Origin: Thermoplasmata archaeon | GTDB lineage: Archaea > Thermoplasmatota > Thermoplasmata > Lutacidiplasmatales > UBA184 | DNA: 11,777 nucleotides | Assembly: GCA_030040035.1 (NCBI GenBank) | Contig: JASHUJ010000105.1 | Span: 1-11,777 of the forward strand | Reading direction: 5' to 3' | In this document: positions 1 to 7,123 of the stretch, piece after piece | Position numbering within the stretch: position 1 is the first letter of the stretch | How the letters are laid out: the number at the start of each line of letters is the position of its first letter | Notes under the pieces: generated by a model | Seen by the model: only the letters and a program-made list of their open reading frames with translations | What the model was told of the DNA's origin: nothing | Database searches by the model: none | Position numbers and translations under genes: made by a program

Positions 1-7
1 CGACGCG

Positions 8-1477
8 ATGTCGAGCGAATCCCCCGCGGTGCCCGCCGCGACGCCCCCCAAGCTCCAGCCGGTCCGGGTCCCGATCCCCGAGGAGCCGGCCGAGGATCGG
101 ACCGACGACTTCCGGGAGGTGCTCCACGCGTACTCGAAGGAGGAGGCGATCCTCGAGGCGAAGCGATGCATCCAGTGCCGTCGGCCCTGGTGCGTCGAAG
201 CGTGCCCCATCTCGCAGGACTGCCGCGAGTACATCCGCCTGGTCGCGGCCGAGGACTTCGACGGGGCCGCGCGCGTCACCCTGCGCGACGATCCCCTCGC
301 GACCTGCCTGTGCAAGGTCTGCTACCACTACTGCGAGGATGCGTGCGTCGTGAAGCGGAAGGGCGTACCGGTCGCGATCCGGCAGCTCAAGCGAGCGTCG
401 CTCGAGTTCGGAACGAGCGACCTTGTCTACGTCCCCTCGAAGCGGCGGTCCGAGCGGATCGCGGTCGTCGGCGCCGGCCCGGCGGGGCTGATGGCGGCCT
501 GGGAGCTCGGTCTGCGCGGCTACAGCGTTACGGTCTTCGAGCAGGAAGCTCGGTACGGGGGTCTGATGCAGACGATCCCCGCTTACCGCATGACGAACGA
601 CGACGTGGAGACCGACCGTCGTCGATTCCGAGACCTCGACGTGACCTTCGTCGACGGCCAGCGGATCGGGCGGGACACCCCCTTCGAGGCGCTGCTGGGT
701 CCGGCGGGATACCAGGCGGTCCTGCTCGCGATCGGCACCCCCCGGCACCGGTCCCTGGGCATCCCGGGCGAAGACCTACCGGGGGTGGTGCCGGCGCTTG
801 AGTTTCTCAAAGGAACGAACGCCGGTAGCGCCCCAGCGCTCGGTCGGGAGGTCGTCGTGGTCGGCGGCGGCGACGTGGCGATGGATTCCGTGCGCAGCGC
901 CGTGCGCGCATGCCATCGCGGCCACGTGACGCTCGTCTACCGACGGAGCCGTTCCGAGATGCCGGCCGATCCCGAGGAGGTCTACGGAGCCGAGGGCGAG
1001 GGGGTCCGGTTCGAGTTCTTGAAGATCCCACTACGGATCGTGGGCCGCGAGCACGTCGAAGGGATCGTGGTCCAGACCGCCGAGCTCGGTCCGCCCGACG
1101 CGGGAGGTCGTCGCAGTCCGGTTCCCATCGCAGGGTCCGAGACGACCATTCCGTGTGACACCGTGCTCGTGGCGGTCGGACAGCGAGCGGATCTGGAAGG
1201 ATTCGACGCCGGGCTCGGACTTCGGCTGACTTCCCAAGGATGGCCGGAAGGACCGGGCCCTGGGTACGCCACGTCCGTGCCGGGGATCTTTGCCGTCGGG
1301 GGCCGGTCCGTCGTGTACGCCATGGGCTCGGCGATCGAAGCGGTGAATGCGCTCGAAGCGTACCTCGCCTCCCGTCGCGGCGACGCGCCGTCGCCCCGGC
1401 CGGATCCGTTCGGCGGCGCCGAGGCGTTCCGTCTCCCCGCCGGGTACACGACACCGATCCGCGTCGAGTCCCGCTAG
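8..1477 (+). CDS. GltD-like NAD(P)H-dependent Fe-S flavoprotein oxidoreductase
   Basis: A 489-residue protein of the glutamate synthase small subunit / dihydropyrimidine dehydrogenase N-terminal family, which passes electrons between NAD(P)H, FAD and [4Fe-4S] clusters in the cytoplasm. An N-terminal Fer4_20-type region holds a clear first cluster motif, Cys54-x2-Cys57-x4-Cys62-x3-Cys66-Pro, and a second Cys-rich stretch (Cys100, 102, 105, 109, 113) with less standard spacing. An FAD Rossmann motif GAGPAG lies at residues 155-160 with a following Glu near 179, and an NAD(P)H motif GGGDVA at 286-291, followed by the YRRSRSEMP segment at 311-319 typical of GltD. Near the C-terminus the usual FAD-contact Gly-Asp pair reads Gly431-Gly432-Arg433. 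ATG at 8 is the first start available, but the true start could lie before the window, and no upstream signal can be judged. No glutamate synthase large subunit is in view, so the electron acceptor (GltB, an NfnA/hydrogenase-type partner, or other) is unknown. Family assignment is strong; exact reaction is not. Confidence 0.85.
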   Translation: MSSESPAVPAATPPKLQPVRVPIPEEPAEDRTDDFREVLHAYSKEEAILEAKRCIQCRRPWCVEACPISQDCREYIRLVAAEDFDGAARVTLRDDPLATCLCKVCYHYCEDACVVKRKGVPVAIRQLKRASLEFGTSDLVYVPSKRRSERIAVVGAGPAGLMAAWELGLRGYSVTVFEQEARYGGLMQTIPAYRMTNDDVETDRRRFRDLDVTFVDGQRIGRDTPFEALLGPAGYQAVLLAIGTPRHRSLGIPGEDLPGVVPALEFLKGTNAGSAPALGREVVVVGGGDVAMDSVRSAVRACHRGHVTLVYRRSRSEMPADPEEVYGAEGEGVRFEFLKIPLRIVGREHVEGIVVQTAELGPPDAGGRRSPVPIAGSETTIPCDTVLVAVGQRADLEGFDAGLGLRLTSQGWPEGPGPGYATSVPGIFAVGGRSVVYAMGSAIEAVNALEAYLASRRGDAPSPRPDPFGGAEAFRLPAGYTTPIRVESR

Positions 1478-1505
1478 GGAGCGGTCGGACGGCACCAACC
1501 TTTTT
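1471..1505 (+). terminator. Possible gltD-like 3' end: short hairpin and T-run
   Basis: A 5-bp stem (ccgct at 1471-1475 with agcgg at 1480-1484, loop of 4) spans the stop codon, and a run of five T follows at 1501-1505. Archaeal RNA polymerase can terminate at U-runs without a hairpin, so the T-run is the more meaningful part. The same T-run is also the best promoter candidate for the next gene. The distance from stem to T-run is too large for a classical intrinsic terminator. Confidence 0.25.
1499..1505 (+). promoter_or_regulatory. TATA-like element for the S53 peptidase gene
   Basis: The T-rich element ccttttt is the only A/T-rich stretch in the 52-nt gap after the GltD-like gene. Its centre is about 27 nt before the GTG at 1530, the spacing expected when an archaeal TATA box drives a leaderless transcript beginning at or near the start codon. 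Similar elements sit at the same distance before pheS, the mutase and the trmB-like gene. It lacks A residues, so it is a weak match by itself; the call rests on recurrence of the spacing. Confidence 0.45.
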
Positions 1506-1529
1506 CCCGTGTCGTTCGCATGTTCGGCC

Positions 1530-3848
1530 GTGCGTCCCCTGCACGTCCACTCCCGCTGGGCAGCCGCCGTCGCCGTGGCGCTCGCCATCCTGGTCATCCC
1601 GGTGGGACTCTCGCTGGGCGCGGTCGAGAGCGCACCCGGTCCGACGGCGGGTCGTGCCCCGGCTCCCAGTGGGTCGGCGATTCCCAGCGTCCTCTCGGCC
1701 CCGTTCGCGGATCGAGCCGGCTACTCGGCGGAGTACGGACCGAGGGCGACCGACGTCCGGCCGGCCTCGGGTCCCGTACTCGTGGTGGTCACGTTCGTCC
1801 CCCAGAATGCATCCGAGTTCTTCTCGACCCCCGCGACCGGTGCGCCGCCGCTCTCGACCGCGGTGATTGCAGCCCGCTACGGTCTGACCTTGGGGCAGTA
1901 CGCGTCCTTCGAACGGTTCTTCCTCGCGCACGGCCTGTCGATCGTGCACACCTGGCCCGACCGTCTGTCGCTGACCGTCTCGGGACCGGCGGGTGCGGTG
2001 GGCGCCACGTTCGGCACCACGCTCCTGGCCGGGGTGGCGGACGGAGTCTCGGTGACATATCCGGAATCGGCCCCCGAACTCCCGTCCGCCCTCGAGCCGA
2101 TGGTGGGGAGCGTCGTGGGCCTGTCGTCGGGCTTTGACACCTTCAACCTTCCCGAGTTTCCGTCGATCGCCCCGAGCGCGACCGCCGACCAGGTCGAGGG
2201 GGCGAACGAGGTGACGCCCGCGATCGCCCGGCAGATCTACGACCTCTCGGACCTCTACAATGTAAGCGGGAGTTTCCATCCCGCCTCGTCGGAGGGGATC
2301 GCGCTCCTCCTGTGGGGGGACGGGTACGCGCCGAGCGATCTCACCACGTTCTACCGGGACGACTACCCCTCCGGTTTCCCGACGCCGACGATCGATGCCT
2401 ATCCGATCGACGGAGCCCCCGCCCCATCATCGAGCGCGGTCAACGACCCGTGCAAGGCATCGATCGAGCTGACGCTCGACCTCGAGTGGGCCGGTTCGAT
2501 GGCGCCGGGGGCGACGCTGTACCCGGTGTACGCGCCGGAAACCGCCTACCCCGATTGCTCGCCGACGGATGCCTCGATGGCCGACGCGATGAACCAGGCG
2601 GTCGACCTGGACGTCGCGGCCATCTCGATGTCGTTCGGCACGCCCGACTCGACGAGCGGGGGCTTGGCCGCGGCGTGGGCGACCGATTTCGGGGTGGCGG
2701 TCCAACGGGGGATCTCGCTCGTCGCGGCGACCGGCGACTACGGGGGCGACGCCCAAATGGGCTGTCAGGGCGGCCCCGCGCCCGAGTATCCCTCGACCTC
2801 ACCGGACGTGCTCGCGGTCGGGGGAACGCAGGTCACCCTCGAGTACGGCGTGATCGGCGGCGTCACGGGATTCACCGAGTCGGCGTGGAGCAACAGCGGC
2901 GGGGGCTACTCGACCCAGTACGCTCCGCCCGCCTGGCAGCCCTCGAGCTTCCCCGGTCGCGGCGTGCCGGATGTCGCGGCGACCGCCGCGGTCAACTTCG
3001 TCTACTTTGACGGACAGGACAAAACGGAAGGCGGCACCAGCTTCGCGACCCCGCTCTGGGCGGGCCTGATCACCGAGATGGACGCGATCCACGGGAGCCG
3101 CCTCGGCCTGATCGCGCCCCGGCTCTACGCCATCGGGAACGAGGAGAACGCGTCGTCGAGCCGCACGCCGATCGGGCTCGCCGGGATCACCACGGGCTCG
3201 AACTGCGTCGCGTCCGCGCACGCCGGATGGAACGCGGCGACCGGATGGGGATCGCCCCGCGCGCTGAACCTCTACGAAGACCTGACCGCCACGTTCGTCA
3301 ATCTCTCGCTGGTCGCCTCGCCCACGACGGTCGCCCAAGGCGCCACCGTGACGATCTCGGGCCAGCTCGCGAACGCGACGAACGGCGCGCCGATCTCGGG
3401 TGTGCCCGTCACCGTGTCGCTCGCCTCCTCCGTCGCCATCGGCCCGTGCACGGGGGTCTTCGGCTCGACCCAGACGATCACGGGGTCGGGCGGGAACCTT
3501 TCGGCGGCTTTGCGGGTGCCGTCGTGCTATCTCGGCTCGCACGCGGTGGCCCAGTTGCTCGTGACCTCCGACGGGTACTACGGAACGAACTCGACCACGA
3601 TCGCCGTGAATCTCTTGGGACTGGTACCGGCGCTCGGCTTCCTCGGGGAATTCCCGTACAGCGTCGCGAGCTTCGTTCTCGTCCTCGCCGTCGCGACGAT
3701 CGCCGGTTATCTTTTGGGCCGGCCCCGTCCGACGTCACCGATCGACGCCCCGTCCGGGGCCGCGACCGGCTCGGTCGGACTCCCCGACGGCCCGCCCCCC
3801 GGACCGGCCGCACCGCCGACGGATCCGGGGCAGAGCGAAAGCAGATAA
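1530..3848 (+). CDS. Secreted, membrane-anchored S53 (sedolisin/kumamolisin-like) serine peptidase
   Basis: A 772-residue extracytoplasmic endopeptidase precursor. A signal peptide (hydrophobic 11-31, plausible cleavage near Ala35) is followed by a pro-kumamolisin activation domain (about 80-200) and an S53 catalytic domain (about 225-585). The sedolisin catalytic residues are all visible: Glu313 and Asp317 (E-x3-D), oxyanion Asp403 in TGDYGG, and Ser504 in GGTSFATP; supporting motifs include VLAVGGT (427-433) and RGVPDVAA. A beta-rich, Ig-like segment (about 590-695), one transmembrane helix (about 711-729) and a Pro/Gly-rich tail follow, implying an enzyme held on the outer face of the membrane. 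Six Cys all lie outside the membrane and could form disulfides (308/343, 412/559, 640/666; pairing guessed). In the usual C-terminal calcium site, the two Asp ligands appear as Gly552 and Asn568. GTG at 1530 gives a clean signal peptide and fits the promoter spacing; GTG at 1509 is an alternative. The open frame extends upstream to 1347 but would overlap the previous gene. Known relatives are acid-active; that this one is acid-active is inferred. Confidence 0.9.
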   Translation: MRPLHVHSRWAAAVAVALAILVIPVGLSLGAVESAPGPTAGRAPAPSGSAIPSVLSAPFADRAGYSAEYGPRATDVRPASGPVLVVVTFVPQNASEFFSTPATGAPPLSTAVIAARYGLTLGQYASFERFFLAHGLSIVHTWPDRLSLTVSGPAGAVGATFGTTLLAGVADGVSVTYPESAPELPSALEPMVGSVVGLSSGFDTFNLPEFPSIAPSATADQVEGANEVTPAIARQIYDLSDLYNVSGSFHPASSEGIALLLWGDGYAPSDLTTFYRDDYPSGFPTPTIDAYPIDGAPAPSSSAVNDPCKASIELTLDLEWAGSMAPGATLYPVYAPETAYPDCSPTDASMADAMNQAVDLDVAAISMSFGTPDSTSGGLAAAWATDFGVAVQRGISLVAATGDYGGDAQMGCQGGPAPEYPSTSPDVLAVGGTQVTLEYGVIGGVTGFTESAWSNSGGGYSTQYAPPAWQPSSFPGRGVPDVAATAAVNFVYFDGQDKTEGGTSFATPLWAGLITEMDAIHGSRLGLIAPRLYAIGNEENASSSRTPIGLAGITTGSNCVASAHAGWNAATGWGSPRALNLYEDLTATFVNLSLVASPTTVAQGATVTISGQLANATNGAPISGVPVTVSLASSVAIGPCTGVFGSTQTITGSGGNLSAALRVPSCYLGSHAVAQLLVTSDGYYGTNSTTIAVNLLGLVPALGFLGEFPYSVASFVLVLAVATIAGYLLGRPRPTSPIDAPSGAATGSVGLPDGPPPGPAAPPTDPGQSESR

Positions 3849-3849
3849 T
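3844..3849 (+). promoter_or_regulatory. TATA-like element for pheST, overlapping a stop codon
   Basis: The hexamer gataat has its centre about 25 nt before the pheS GTG at 3872 and includes the TAA stop (3846-3848) of the S53 peptidase gene. A purine-rich stretch (gagcgaaag) just upstream could serve as a TFB recognition element. The position predicts a leaderless pheS mRNA. There is no Shine-Dalgarno-like sequence in the 23-nt gap, which agrees. Confidence 0.5.
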
Positions 3850-3871
3850 CCGGCCTCGGCTGGGCCGCCTC

Positions 3872-5401
3872 GTGTCCGGTGCATCGGGAGGCGCGCCGGA
3901 CCCGGCCGCGCCGGCTGCACTCTCCGCACCGGAGCGCGCGGTCCTCGAGTCGCTACGGTCCGCTCGGGATCTGCCCGTAGAGGAGGAGGAGCTCGCGGGG
4001 CGGCTCGGGCTGGGGCTCGATGTCGTGCGGGGGAGCCTCCAGCGTCTCCGCTCGAAGCACCTGGCGGTCGTCGACGAGGAGTCCACGACGACCCGGGAGC
4101 TGACGGCCCGCGGCAAGGCGGCGCTCGACCGGGGTCTACCGGAGCGTCGGTTCCTGGAGGCCCTGCGAAGACACGGCGGCTCCCTCACGCCCGACGAGGC
4201 GATCGCGGAGGGGATCGCGGACGAGGAGCGCTCGGCGGCCATCGGGATCCTTCGCCGTCGCGGCCTGCTCGAGGACGGGCTCCCGTTCCGGATCCGGTCG
4301 GACGCGCCGGAGCCCGGCCGGCAACTGCCCGAGGAGGTGGTCCTGGAGCAGGTCGATTCCGGCGAGGAGGCGATCGACGAGGCGATCGCTACGGTCCTCG
4401 AGCGTCGCGGGCTGGTCCGCACGCTCCATCGCTCGGTCAAGCGCTGGTCTCCCTCCGAAGAAGGCCGCCAGCTCCCGCTGGCGGCCCCCGGGGTATCGGA
4501 GCTCGGCGCGCTCACGCCGACCCTGCTCGCGGCCGGCGAGTGGAAGAGCCGCCCGTTTCGGGCGTACGATGTGCGCGCCCCGGTACCGTTCGTCACCGGC
4601 GTCCGTCCGAATCCGTACGTCGCGTGGCTGGAGGAGTTCGAGGAGCTCTTGATCGGGCTCGGATTCGAGCAGGCCGAGGGGCCGCTCCTCGAGACCGAGT
4701 TCTGGAACAACGACGTGCTGTTCATGCCGCAGGACCACCCGGCCCGAACGATCCACGACGCGTTCTCGGTGGAGGACGTCGCCGGGCGGGCGCCCGCCGC
4801 CGACCTGCTCGCCCGGGTCGCGGCGGTCCACGAGGGCCGAGCGATGCCCGGCGACCCGGCCCCGATCGGACCGGGCTGGCCCGGGCGCTACGATGCCGGC
4901 GTCGCCGCCCGGCCGATCCTGCGATCCCAGACGACGGCCGTCTCGGCCCGCTGCCTGGCGCTCCGGCCCACGCCCCCGTTCCGGAGGTTCTCGCTCGACC
5001 GCAATTTCCGGCCGGACTCCGTCGACGCGATCCACCACCTCGAGTTCACGCAGTGCGAAGGGATCATCGGCGAGGAAGGGCTCTCCCTGCGCCACCTGAT
5101 CGGGGTCTTCCGGGAGCTCGCCGAGGGGATCGGGATCCGCGAGCTCAAGATCCGGCCGAGCTACTTCCCGTTCACCGAGCCGTCGGTCGAGGGCTACGTC
5201 CGCCATCCGAAGCTCGGATGGACCGAGATCTTCCCGGGCGGGGTCCTCCGACCCGAGGTCACCCGGCCGCTCGGGGTCGAGGTCCCCGTGATCGCGTGGG
5301 GCATCGGCGTGATGCGGCTCGCGATGGTCGCGCTCGGGATCAACGACATCCGCGAGCTGTTCGCCGACGACCTCGTCGCGCTGCGCGGCGGAGGGTCCTG
5401 A
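3872..5401 (+). CDS. pheS: Phenylalanyl-tRNA synthetase alpha subunit
   Basis: The 509-residue catalytic subunit of PheRS, which with PheT forms the heterotetramer that charges tRNA-Phe with phenylalanine in the cytoplasm. The first 200 or so residues are helical winged-helix-like modules, as in archaeal and eukaryotic enzymes. The class II core follows: motif 1 region about 264-292 (with EFWNNDVLFMPQDHPAR), motif 2 about 371-397 (FRRFSLDRNFR and the acidic HLEFTQCEG strand), and motif 3 about 475-485 (AWGIGVMRLAM; Arg482 is the motif 3 arginine). Length matches archaeal relatives. The segment usually reading RTHTT is RSQTT here (Gln353 for His), a variation also found, as I recall, in some bacterial PheS. 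GTG at 3872 is chosen because it lies 25-26 nt after a TATA-like element and gives the family's normal length; the open frame runs back to 3227 inside the peptidase gene, which is not credible. The stop is separated from the pheT start by one base. Confidence 0.96.
   Translation: MSGASGGAPDPAAPAALSAPERAVLESLRSARDLPVEEEELAGRLGLGLDVVRGSLQRLRSKHLAVVDEESTTTRELTARGKAALDRGLPERRFLEALRRHGGSLTPDEAIAEGIADEERSAAIGILRRRGLLEDGLPFRIRSDAPEPGRQLPEEVVLEQVDSGEEAIDEAIATVLERRGLVRTLHRSVKRWSPSEEGRQLPLAAPGVSELGALTPTLLAAGEWKSRPFRAYDVRAPVPFVTGVRPNPYVAWLEEFEELLIGLGFEQAEGPLLETEFWNNDVLFMPQDHPARTIHDAFSVEDVAGRAPAADLLARVAAVHEGRAMPGDPAPIGPGWPGRYDAGVAARPILRSQTTAVSARCLALRPTPPFRRFSLDRNFRPDSVDAIHHLEFTQCEGIIGEEGLSLRHLIGVFRELAEGIGIRELKIRPSYFPFTEPSVEGYVRHPKLGWTEIFPGGVLRPEVTRPLGVEVPVIAWGIGVMRLAMVALGINDIRELFADDLVALRGGGS
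5390..5395 (+). promoter_or_regulatory. Ribosome binding site of pheT
   Basis: The sequence ggaggg at the very end of pheS lies 7 nt before the pheT GTG at 5403. It supports that GTG as the start and suggests that pheT translation is coupled to pheS, which would help keep the two subunits balanced. Confidence 0.7.
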
Positions 5402-5402
5402 C

Positions 5403-7100
5403 GTGCCGCAGAGCGTGCTCTCGATCGAGCGGATCACCGCGCTCCTGCCCGCTCCGATCCCGGATCGAGCGTGGGACGACCTCCTCTTCGCGTCCAAGGC
5501 CGAGGTCGTCGCGCGGGACGGCGACGCGCTCACGCTTAGCGTGACCCCCGACCGGCTCGACCTCCTGTCCGAGGGGGGGCTCGCGCTCTACCTCGCCGGG
5601 GTGCTCGGGGTGGCCCACGGGATCCCCCGGGCCGTCCGACCGGGCCCCGGCTCGCCGGGGCTGGTCTTCGAGGTCGATCCCTCCGTAGCGCCGGTCCGCC
5701 CCGCGATCGCGGGCGCGCTCGTCCGGGCCCCGGAGGGAGCGTCGCTCGACGTCGGGACGATCGACGAGGCGGTCCGGTTCCAGGAGCTCATCCACGCTAC
5801 CGTCGGGCGCGACCGTCGGGCGGCGAGCCTCGGTCTCTACCCCTGGGAACGTGTGACCCCCCCGATCCGCTACGCGGCCGAGCCGATCCGGGCCGTGCGG
5901 TTCGTGCCGCTCGGCGGCGACGAGGAGCTCTCGGGCGACGCGTTCTTCGCGGCCCACCCGTACGCGTCCCGGTTCGGCGCGCTCGGACGCGTCGGGGAAG
6001 ATCGATGTCTCGTCCTGCGCGACCGGGCCGGCGCGATCCTGAGCCTCCCGCCGATCCTGAACGGGCGGAGCGCGGGCGAGGCTCGTCCGGGCGACCGTTC
6101 GATCCTGATCGAGTCGACGGGACGCGACGAGCGGACCGTGCACGAGTCGCTCGGCCTCCTGCTCGTCGTCTTCGCGGCGCGTGGATGGACGATCGAGCCA
6201 GTGGGCGTGGAGCGGGTCGGGTCGCCCCGGGATCCGGGGGAGGCCGCGATCGCCGATCGCGCGATCGACCTCCCCTCCCGCCTCGTCCGGGAGATCTCGG
6301 GAACGAGCCTTCCCGCGCCCGAGATCGAGCAGCGCCTCTCGCGGACCCGGCTCGCGCCCCGGCCGATCGAGGGAGGCTGGCGGGTCGGCATCCCCCCCTG
6401 GCGTCCCGATCTCATGGCGCCGGTCGACGTCGCCGAGGACGTCGTGCTCGCGGCGGCGCTCCGGCCCGAGGACGGGATCATCCCGTCCAGCCGGACCCGC
6501 GGACGACTGCTGCCCGAGATCCGGTTCCGTCGGTCGGTCGCCCTCGACCTCCTCGGGCTCGGCTTCGCGGCGCCCCACACCCCCGTCCTCGTTTCCGAGG
6601 AGAGCGTCGCCCGCTGGGGCGGGGCCCGTCCGATCCGCCTGCGGAACCCGGTCTCGGCCGAGTTCGCCTACCTGCGGGATCGGCTCTTGCTCTCCCACCT
6701 CCCGGTCCTGGCCCACAACACCCGGCACGGCTATCCGCAGCGGTTCGCCGAGGTCGGACCGGTGGTGGCCCGGGACCCCGCCGCCGAGTCCGGTGGCGCG
6801 ACCCGCTACCACGCCGGGCTCGCCGTCGCCGCCGAGACCGCCGGGTTCGCCGAGGTGGCGGCGCTGGTCGACTACCTCCTGCGTCGCCACGACGTGGGCT
6901 CGGTCCGCGAGCCGTTCGAGCTCGCGGGCATGATCGCGGGGCGATCCGCGCGCTGTCGCGTCGCCGGCGAGCCGGTCGCGGAGATGGGGGAGATCCATCC
7001 GGCGATCCTGAGCTCGCTCGGCGTGCCGGTCCCGGTCGCTTGGGCCGAGGTCGACCTCTCGGCGCTCTGGCCGTTCGTCCGCCGCCGCGACGCTCCTTAA
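5403..7100 (+). CDS. pheT: Phenylalanyl-tRNA synthetase beta subunit
   Basis: A 565-residue subunit that partners PheS; in the family it carries the editing site that removes mischarged Tyr-tRNA-Phe and holds the heterotetramer together. Length fits the short archaeal/eukaryotic form, which lacks the bacterial N-terminal tRNA-binding domain and C-terminal anticodon-binding domain. After an N-terminal domain come a B3/4 editing-type domain (about 95-250, with the PPILNG motif at 216-221), a B5 domain (about 285-355) and a degenerate synthetase-like core (about 370-560). In B5, Asp336, Asp342, Glu345 and Asp346 have the spacing of the metal-binding acidic residues known from the Thermus enzyme. 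GTG at 5403 follows the pheS stop by one base and has a good Shine-Dalgarno sequence, so the pair is almost certainly one transcript. Its TAA stop (7098-7100) lies inside the promoter-like element of the next gene. Confidence 0.95.
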   Translation: MPQSVLSIERITALLPAPIPDRAWDDLLFASKAEVVARDGDALTLSVTPDRLDLLSEGGLALYLAGVLGVAHGIPRAVRPGPGSPGLVFEVDPSVAPVRPAIAGALVRAPEGASLDVGTIDEAVRFQELIHATVGRDRRAASLGLYPWERVTPPIRYAAEPIRAVRFVPLGGDEELSGDAFFAAHPYASRFGALGRVGEDRCLVLRDRAGAILSLPPILNGRSAGEARPGDRSILIESTGRDERTVHESLGLLLVVFAARGWTIEPVGVERVGSPRDPGEAAIADRAIDLPSRLVREISGTSLPAPEIEQRLSRTRLAPRPIEGGWRVGIPPWRPDLMAPVDVAEDVVLAAALRPEDGIIPSSRTRGRLLPEIRFRRSVALDLLGLGFAAPHTPVLVSEESVARWGGARPIRLRNPVSAEFAYLRDRLLLSHLPVLAHNTRHGYPQRFAEVGPVVARDPAAESGGATRYHAGLAVAAETAGFAEVAALVDYLLRRHDVGSVREPFELAGMIAGRSARCRVAGEPVAEMGEIHPAILSSLGVPVPVAWAEVDLSALWPFVRRRDAP

Positions 7101-7101
7101 G
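7094..7101 (+). promoter_or_regulatory. TATA-like element for the mutase operon, overlapping the pheT stop
   Basis: The octamer tccttaag is the only A/T-rich patch near the end of pheT and contains its TAA stop. Its centre is about 26-27 nt before the ATG at 7124, matching the spacing before pheS and the trmB-like gene. No Shine-Dalgarno-like sequence stands before the ATG, consistent with a leaderless transcript. Confidence 0.5.
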
Positions 7102-7123
7102 TGCGGAACGCGGTCGTACCCGC

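Noticed and set aside
1471..1484. Small hairpin over the GltD-like stop codon as a full intrinsic terminator
   Set aside because: Only 5 bp, and the T-run is 16 nt away; kept only as a low-confidence 3'-end signal.
1347..1529. Upstream extension of the S53 peptidase frame
   Set aside because: It overlaps the end of the GltD-like gene, is Arg/Pro-rich, and would bury the signal peptide; the GTG at 1530 fits promoter spacing.
3227..3871. Upstream extension of the pheS frame within the peptidase gene
   Set aside because: It would add over 200 Arg-rich residues foreign to PheS and lies fully inside another gene.
5340..6998. Long open frame on the - strand opposite pheT (552 codons), with similar long - strand frames at 807-2279, 7097-8614, 9042-10316 and 10840-11754
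   Set aside because: They mirror genuine genes in a GC-rich sequence where stop codons are rare. Their translations are Arg/Asp/Glu/Pro-rich without recognisable domains, and the opposite strand carries clear conserved proteins.
6005..7123. Upstream extension of the mutase frame within pheT
   Set aside because: The translation is a low-complexity Arg/Pro/Gly shadow of pheT; family similarity begins after 7124.
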